DNA of 64,000 bases from positions 65,252,873 through 65,316,872 of the forward strand of contig CM031616.1 in the NCBI GenBank assembly GCA_018398815.1. Reading direction: 5' to 3'. Positions within the stretch are counted from its first letter, which is position 1. Each line of letters begins with the position of its first letter. The DNA comes from Conus ventricosus. Its lineage: Eukaryota > Mollusca > Gastropoda > Neogastropoda > Conidae. The notes below the pieces were generated by a model. The model saw nothing but the letters and a program-made list of their open reading frames with translations, searched no databases and was not told the DNA's origin. Positions 62,328 through 64,000 of the stretch are shown piece after piece. The translations under genes were made by a program, and so were the position numbers.

Positions 62328-63931
62328 TAAATAAAAAATGCCCAGGTAAAATGATTTTGTTGTTTTTGCTTCAGTCTTGCTAATATTACTGCTTATTTAA
62401 ATCCACATGGACCTACACCGTCTGTGGAAGGGTGGACATGATTTTCCCTCTTTGAGGGACATGGGTCCACATGGACCCACACCGTCTGTGGAAGGGTGGA
62501 CATGATTTTCCCTCTTTGAGGGACATGGGTCCACATGGACCCACACCGTCTGTGGAAGGGTGGACATGATTTTCCCTCTTTGAGGGACATAGGTCCACAT
62601 GGACCCACACCGTCTGTGGAAGGGTGGACATGATTTTCCCTCTTTGAGGGACATGGGTCCACACGGACCCACACCGTCTTCCGTGTATAGTCAAAAGCAC
62701 CGTCCGGCGAAGGTTAAACCAGACACACATTACCTTGTATTAGACACACATTGTTGTATGTCCAACACACACATGACCTTAAATCATACATGTATTACTT
62801 TATATTAGACATATACACTGCCTTATATCAGATACACATGGCCTCATATCACACATTTAAATACAACACACTGTTTTATACCAGACATGCAAATCTGACA
62901 AATACATTGCATAATATCACACATACACTGCCTTATATCATACAGACATCACCACTTGGACTATCACACACTGCCTTAAATCACACAGACACCAACGCAC
63001 ATGGACAATCACACAATGCCTTGAATCACACAAACACCAACACACATGGACACGCACAGACGATGCCTCAGGTCACGCATAGACATCTGAACACATGGAC
63101 AAGCACATGCTGCCTGATGTCACACACAGTGATCAACACATATGGACTTTCAAATTTCTATACATCATTCAGTCACCTGCACACATGGACTATGTCACAC
63201 CGCCATACATCACACAGACATCAACACATGGACCGTCACACACCGCCATACATCACACAGACATCAACACATGGACCGTCACACACCGCCATACATCACA
63301 CAGACATCAACACATGGACCGTCACACACCACCATACATCACACAGACAACACATGGACCGTCACACACCGCCATACATCACACAGACATCAACACATGG
63401 ACCGTCACACACCGCCATACATCACACAGACATCCTGTGTCTGGTGAGTATCCGAATTACAACCTGGATCATGTGTGCAAAGAACTGTTTGACTCTGACA
63501 GAGGTCAGCATTTTACAGAGAGTCCTTCCACTTTGGTTTGTGATGGGGCTTTTTTCTGCACCTTCTCATTAAGGATTGGCATATCTGTTCTTGGACGAGG
63601 ATAATAATAATAATAATAATAATAATAATGTATAGATTTTATATAGAGGATCTGGATAAGGCTGACCATCATGCTCTGCCTACTTCTGAACCTGGACACT
63701 TCTCCCATACACTTTGTCTGCTCCTCTGACAGGGAGTGTTCCTTACCCTGGGGACCTCAGTGACGCAGAGACTGTTGGATGGAGAGGCGCTGGCTGACCC
63801 AGAGGACTGGGAGCCGACACCTGGGGCAACCTGCGGCTGTGGGAAGGGGAGGGCGACACCAACAGGGACTTGCGGGTTTTGCTGTCGTGTGGCGCCATCA
63901 TCCGCTTCTGTTCCCGGGACCTTGGCGCCGA
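37938..63931 (-). CDS. MASTL: Greatwall/MASTL serine-threonine kinase, 3' part of gene (8 exons)
   Basis: Greatwall is an AGC-family mitotic kinase that phosphorylates ENSA/ARPP19, turning them into inhibitors of PP2A-B55. The join is 63931-63747, 60869-59597, 56816-56670, 53674-53530, 44969-44856, 41012-40911, 38757-38647 and 37984-37938. All introns are GT-AG and all phases agree (2124 nt, 707 residues plus stop). The first three exons encode about 535 low-complexity, Ser/Pro-rich residues. These correspond to the long insertion that splits the kinase lobes in this family. Next come RTPKEGVRR, the P+1/APE segment ([14 protein letters not shown]), the C-lobe ([25 protein letters not shown]), a C-tail with PLFIPQPDG and MDTSYFD, and a terminus [10 protein letters not shown]. 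The APE segment, C-lobe and tail match MASTL closely. The N-lobe with HRD and DFG must lie right of 64000. The introns hold two piggyBac elements, a hAT relic and nested SINEs. Confidence 0.92.
38647..38757 (-). CDS. MASTL: MASTL exon (AGC C-tail)
   Basis: A 111-nt exon encodes [20 protein letters not shown] then [17 protein letters not shown], the AGC-kinase C-tail of Greatwall. The acceptor (tggtgtcag) is formed where a 67-bp minisatellite meets the exon. The donor is GTGAGT. Confidence 0.95.
38763..39915. repeat. 67-bp minisatellite, about 17 copies, in a MASTL intron
   Basis: The unit starts ACCACAGCACAGGCACCATT and ends AGTGACACATCGTAGT, with short deletions in some copies (GCACCGTTAG types). 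The array runs right up to the MASTL splice acceptor at 38758. Confidence 0.95.
40142..40306. repeat. 33-bp tandem repeat, 5 copies
   Basis: The unit is TTGTCTGGTTGAGGGATTAA then GCTTATAGTTCAG. Being 33 bp, it stays open on the minus strand ([11 protein letters not shown] repeated) but sits in a MASTL intron. Confidence 0.95.
40911..41012 (-). CDS. MASTL: MASTL exon (kinase C-lobe end)
   Basis: A 102-nt exon encodes [20 protein letters not shown] then [13 protein letters not shown], including the conserved R of subdomain XI (KRPG). The acceptor is gtctgacag and the donor is GTCAGT. A GT-repeat begins about 12 nt beyond the donor on the transcribed strand. Confidence 0.93.
41013..42867. other. 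MASTL intron with GC-rich block of unknown origin
   Basis: From 41159 (TGTCACGACC) to about 42860 the composition shifts to GC-rich, non-repetitive sequence with a C run (41748-41762). It may be a solo LTR or another element, but I found no matching end or duplication. No coding region recognised. Confidence 0.35.
42868..44089 (-). mobile_element. hAT-type element relic with TIRs
   Basis: Ends are CAGACCTGCCTACC (42868) and the complement at 44076-44089 (GTAGGCAGGTCTG). Flanking 8-mers are acacacac and acacacca, compatible with a mutated 8-bp duplication in a CA-rich target. It carries one BED-type zinc-finger exon and lacks the hAT catalytic domain. Confidence 0.7.
43285..43770 (-). pseudogene. 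BED-type zinc-finger N-terminus of a hAT transposase
   Basis: The frame reads [39 protein letters not shown] and [11 protein letters not shown]. The C-x2-C ... H-x4-H spacing is that of BED-like fingers at the start of many hAT-derived proteins. It ends [14 protein letters not shown]. Only the N-terminal domain is present, inside a TIR-bounded 1.2-kb element in a MASTL intron. Confidence 0.75.
44856..44969 (-). CDS. MASTL: MASTL exon (kinase C-lobe, DWWALG)
   Basis: A 114-nt exon encodes [18 protein letters not shown] then [19 protein letters not shown] (subdomain IX and following). Acceptor gacctgcag at 44970 restores HGPAVDWW across the junction; the AG nine bases further in would not. The donor is GTGGGT. 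Confidence 0.95.
44970..48271. other. MASTL intron: no gene seen apart from the 51-bp repeat
   Basis: Poly-C of about 25 at 45777-45802. Frames at 45394-45828 on both strands overlap and have no recognisable domain. The rest is AT-rich. Confidence 0.45.
46230..46382. repeat. 51-bp tandem triplication
   Basis: Three copies of CCTGTAAAACTCAATTTTGT plus 31 bp, at 46230, 46281 and 46332. The 51-bp period keeps a plus-strand frame open ([17 protein letters not shown] repeated), but nothing else suggests coding. Confidence 0.95.
48276..49769 (-). mobile_element. piggyBac-type element relic flanked by TTAA
   Basis: TIRs are CCCTCTTGTATTC at left (48276) and its complement GAATACAAGAGGG at right (to 49769). 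TTAA lies at 48272-48275 and 49770-49773. A piggyBac-like transposase N-terminal part is on the minus strand; the catalytic DDD part is missing. Confidence 0.82.
48957..49486 (-). pseudogene. piggyBac-type transposase, N-terminal fragment with frameshifts
   Basis: The first frame (49486-49193) starts [20 protein letters not shown] and is acidic, as is usual. After a frame change, 49175-49000 reads [20 protein letters not shown] then [20 protein letters not shown], matching the segment before the catalytic core in piggyBac transposases. It stops soon after. Confidence 0.7.
49930..51625 (-). mobile_element. SINE family B copy interrupted by a second SINE B copy
   Basis: Outer copy: tRNA head at 51550-51625 and body at 49930-50547, minus strand. 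It is split by an inner copy at 50548-51409. TCTGAACAATACTCTT occurs at 50532-50547 and 51410-51425, a 16-bp target duplication around the inner copy. Confidence 0.82.
50548..51409 (-). mobile_element. Inner SINE family B copy, full length (about 860 bp)
   Basis: The tRNA-like head (51335-51409) reads GCCGCCGTGGCGAAGTGGTT then AGTGTCGCGGACTCCC, with B-box GGTTCGAATCC. The body is about 750 bp and the A tail corresponds to the T run at 50548-50569. An unusually long SINE. Confidence 0.82.
51626..53529. other. MASTL intron: low-complexity T/C-rich sequence
   Basis: 52990-53520 is built from repeated TTTTTCC/CACCA phrases, giving long Phe-rich frames that are not credible genes. On the transcribed strand this is a purine-rich stretch just downstream of the 53530 donor. 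Confidence 0.5.
53530..53674 (-). CDS. MASTL: MASTL exon (activation-segment end, APE motif)
   Basis: The exon encodes [19 protein letters not shown] through [19 protein letters not shown]. Acceptor cacccctcag at 53675 gives phase 0 and matches the previous exon. A second AG at 53643 would break phase. The donor is GTATGG. RTPK...[12 protein letters not shown] is diagnostic for MASTL. Confidence 0.93.
54228..55430 (+). mobile_element. SINE family B copy carrying a LINE-derived insert
   Basis: The head (54228-54301) reads GCCGTTGCAAAGTGGTTAGC ... GGTTCGATTCCCATCAGAG. The body follows the 50.5-51.4 kb copy to 55029. After the insert at 55030-55404 the SINE resumes with TGCACC and an A tail (55422-55444). 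Confidence 0.82.
55030..55404 (+). mobile_element. 375-bp internally deleted LINE derivative
   Basis: Flanked by GAAGATGGGACT on both sides (55018-55029 and 55405-55416). The 5' part ends in an endonuclease start ([11 protein letters not shown]). The 3' part is a LINE C-terminus ([20 protein letters not shown] then ED and stop) and a (GTAA)n tail. Everything between is deleted. Confidence 0.7.
55577..55636 (-). repeat. LINE 3'-end repeat, inverted copy
   Basis: AAGATAAGATAATGTTGCTT then ATAGCCCAGCCGACCG, the reverse complement of the 27175 repeat including its ATCTT tail. Confidence 0.75.
55640..56669. other. MASTL intron: repeated TTTCCCAAC phrases
   Basis: 56025-56420 contains many copies of TTCCCAACTTTCCCAA-type sequence, a degenerate simple repeat or element end. 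No exon seen. Confidence 0.45.
56670..56816 (-). CDS. MASTL: MASTL exon (end of the insert region)
   Basis: A 147-nt phase-0 exon encodes [20 protein letters not shown], then [19 protein letters not shown] and [10 protein letters not shown]. The acceptor is gtcgaccag and the donor is GTGAGA. I do not recognise the peptide on its own. The assignment rests on position, splice sites and phase. Confidence 0.7.
57505..58930 (-). pseudogene. Tyrosine-recombinase-type element relic
   Basis: Minus-strand pieces in order are a basic/acidic N-terminal part (about 58920-58640), a [23 protein letters not shown] segment (about 58670-58600), [20 protein letters not shown] then TL (about 58020-57960; the R of the first catalytic box) and a C-terminal part (57700-57505: [34 protein letters not shown], with a candidate catalytic Tyr). 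The pieces lie in different frames. Tyr-recombinase genes of this type occur in DIRS-like, Ngaro and Crypton elements; which one is not decidable here. Confidence 0.55.
58991..59045 (+). repeat. LINE 3'-end repeat, diverged copy
   Basis: CAGTGACAGCCCTGATACGG then CCCTTTGTGGTCGACTGGG, matching 27175-27247 with several changes. Confidence 0.65.
59597..60869 (-). CDS. MASTL: MASTL large exon (non-conserved middle region)
   Basis: A 1273-nt exon lies between a tgtcacaaagcag acceptor and a GTAAGT donor. It begins [18 protein letters not shown], then [13 protein letters not shown], and ends KNVDF. It is rich in Ser, Glu, Pro and SP/TP sites with no fold I recognise, as expected of the insert between the Greatwall kinase lobes. 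Being the longest open frame with GC-rich codon use, it is clearly coding. Confidence 0.85.
61345..62030. repeat. Compound GT / AG / GCGCAC microsatellite, about 690 bp
   Basis: Alternating GT runs, AG runs (61423-61448, 61660-61680, 61813-61860) and repeated GCGCACGCACGTATGTGTG cassettes. Long translated frames on both strands are artefacts. Confidence 0.95.
62238..62328. repeat. (AT)n-(AG)n microsatellite
   Basis: ATATAT run 62242-62272, then AGAGAG run to 62319 and a G run. Confidence 0.95.
62400..62690. repeat. 64-bp tandem array inside the piggyBac-type element
   Basis: About 4.5 units of TCCACATGGACCCACACCGT followed by CTGTGGAAGGGTGGACATGA and TTTTCCCTCTTTGAGGGACA. Each contains the palindromic GGGTCCACATGGACCC core. 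Confidence 0.9.
62718..63174. other. MASTL intron: CA-rich degenerate repeat
   Basis: Loose repeats of CACACATGGAC and TTATATCAGACACA leading into the 43-bp array. No coding region. Confidence 0.5.
63175..63433. repeat. 43-bp tandem repeat, about 6 copies
   Basis: The unit is CATCAACACATGGACCGTCA then CACACCGCCATACATCACACAGA. Older, looser versions extend left to about 62940. In a MASTL intron. Confidence 0.9.
63747..63931 (-). CDS. MASTL: MASTL exon (start of the long insert region)
   Basis: The exon runs from a cctggcag acceptor to a GTAAGG donor, with frame [20 protein letters not shown] then [13 protein letters not shown]. It leaves two bases that join the next exon correctly (GG plus T). 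The choice among nearby acceptors is open, but the frame is closed by a TGA just upstream, so the exon cannot start much earlier. Confidence 0.6.
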
Positions 63932-64000
63932 CTGCCAGGGCGACCATAAAAACGATTTCCATCAGAAAAGGTGGACTGAAAAACGCTAAAATGTTTCATG

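Larger units (their letters stand above)
60988..62713. mobile_element. Non-autonomous piggyBac-type element with palindromic arrays, flanked by TTAA
   Basis: TTAA at 60984-60987 and 62714-62717 encloses CCTTCGCCGGACGG ... CCGTCCGGCGAAGG. Next to each end GGTCC-AT/GT-GGACC palindromes recur: three at left (61005, 61195, 61257) and about five at right inside a 64-bp tandem array. The middle is a huge GT/AG microsatellite. No transposase. Confidence 0.82.

Noticed and set aside
63669..63962. A minus-strand frame with a signal-peptide-like start ([14 protein letters not shown])
   Set aside because: It overlaps the MASTL exon frame, which has splice phase support; the hydrophobic start is intronic sequence.

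Overview
The window is animal (metazoan) nuclear DNA. Small coding exons with GT-AG splice sites are scattered through very repeat-rich introns. CA/GT microsatellites, tRNA-derived SINEs, LINE fragments, cut-and-paste transposons of several superfamilies and one large LTR retrotransposon are all present. The gene content, long introns and repeat mix suggest a lophotrochozoan invertebrate, most likely a marine mollusc; this is an inference, not a proof. There are no bacterial operons, rRNA genes or CRISPR arrays.

Two host genes can be rebuilt from phase-compatible exons, both on the minus strand. (1) A DNAAF1/LRRC50 orthologue (leucine-rich-repeat dynein-arm assembly factor) has coding exons at 11513-11585, 11406-11468, 10420-10480, 8096-8190, 7176-7397, 5826-5992, 4536-4610 and 2202-2266. 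The gene continues off the left edge. A likely 5' non-coding exon lies at about 24901-24975, beside a divergent plus-strand exon that starts at 24986, so 24.9-25.0 kb looks like a bidirectional promoter. (2) A Greatwall/MASTL kinase orthologue has exons at 63747-63931, 59597-60869, 56670-56816, 53530-53674, 44856-44969, 40911-41012, 38647-38757 and 37938-37984. These eight exons total 2124 nt and encode 707 residues ending in a stop: most of the long insert typical of Greatwall, the whole C-lobe and the C-tail. The N-lobe lies beyond the right edge.

The rest is dominated by mobile DNA. From left to right: a TIR element (952-2019); tRNA-type SINEs (2845-3190, 3453-4165, 12545-12850); a 58-bp minisatellite (8390-10200); a Tc1/mariner element (13003-14642); an 8.0-kb Ty3/gypsy-like element with two 2.1-kb LTRs (15868-23905, target duplication CTAAG); LINE remnants (24.0-24.7 and 27.2-28.5 kb); a 1450-bp foldback made of two head-to-head PIF/Harbinger arms (29413-30862, duplication TTA); a 1038-bp TIR element (34986-36023, duplication GATAC) with a paralogous empty site beside it; a 67-bp minisatellite against a MASTL splice acceptor (38763-39915); a hAT relic (42868-44089); two piggyBac-type elements flanked by TTAA (48276-49769 and 60988-62713); nested SINEs (49.9-51.6 kb); a SINE carrying a 375-bp internally deleted LINE (54228-55430); and a tyrosine-recombinase relic (57505-58930).

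The two host genes are not known to act in one pathway: DNAAF1 serves ciliary dynein assembly and MASTL serves mitotic entry. What is unusual here is the transposon architecture, above all the Harbinger foldback, the deleted LINE with its own target duplication, and the piggyBac element that carries palindromic arrays.
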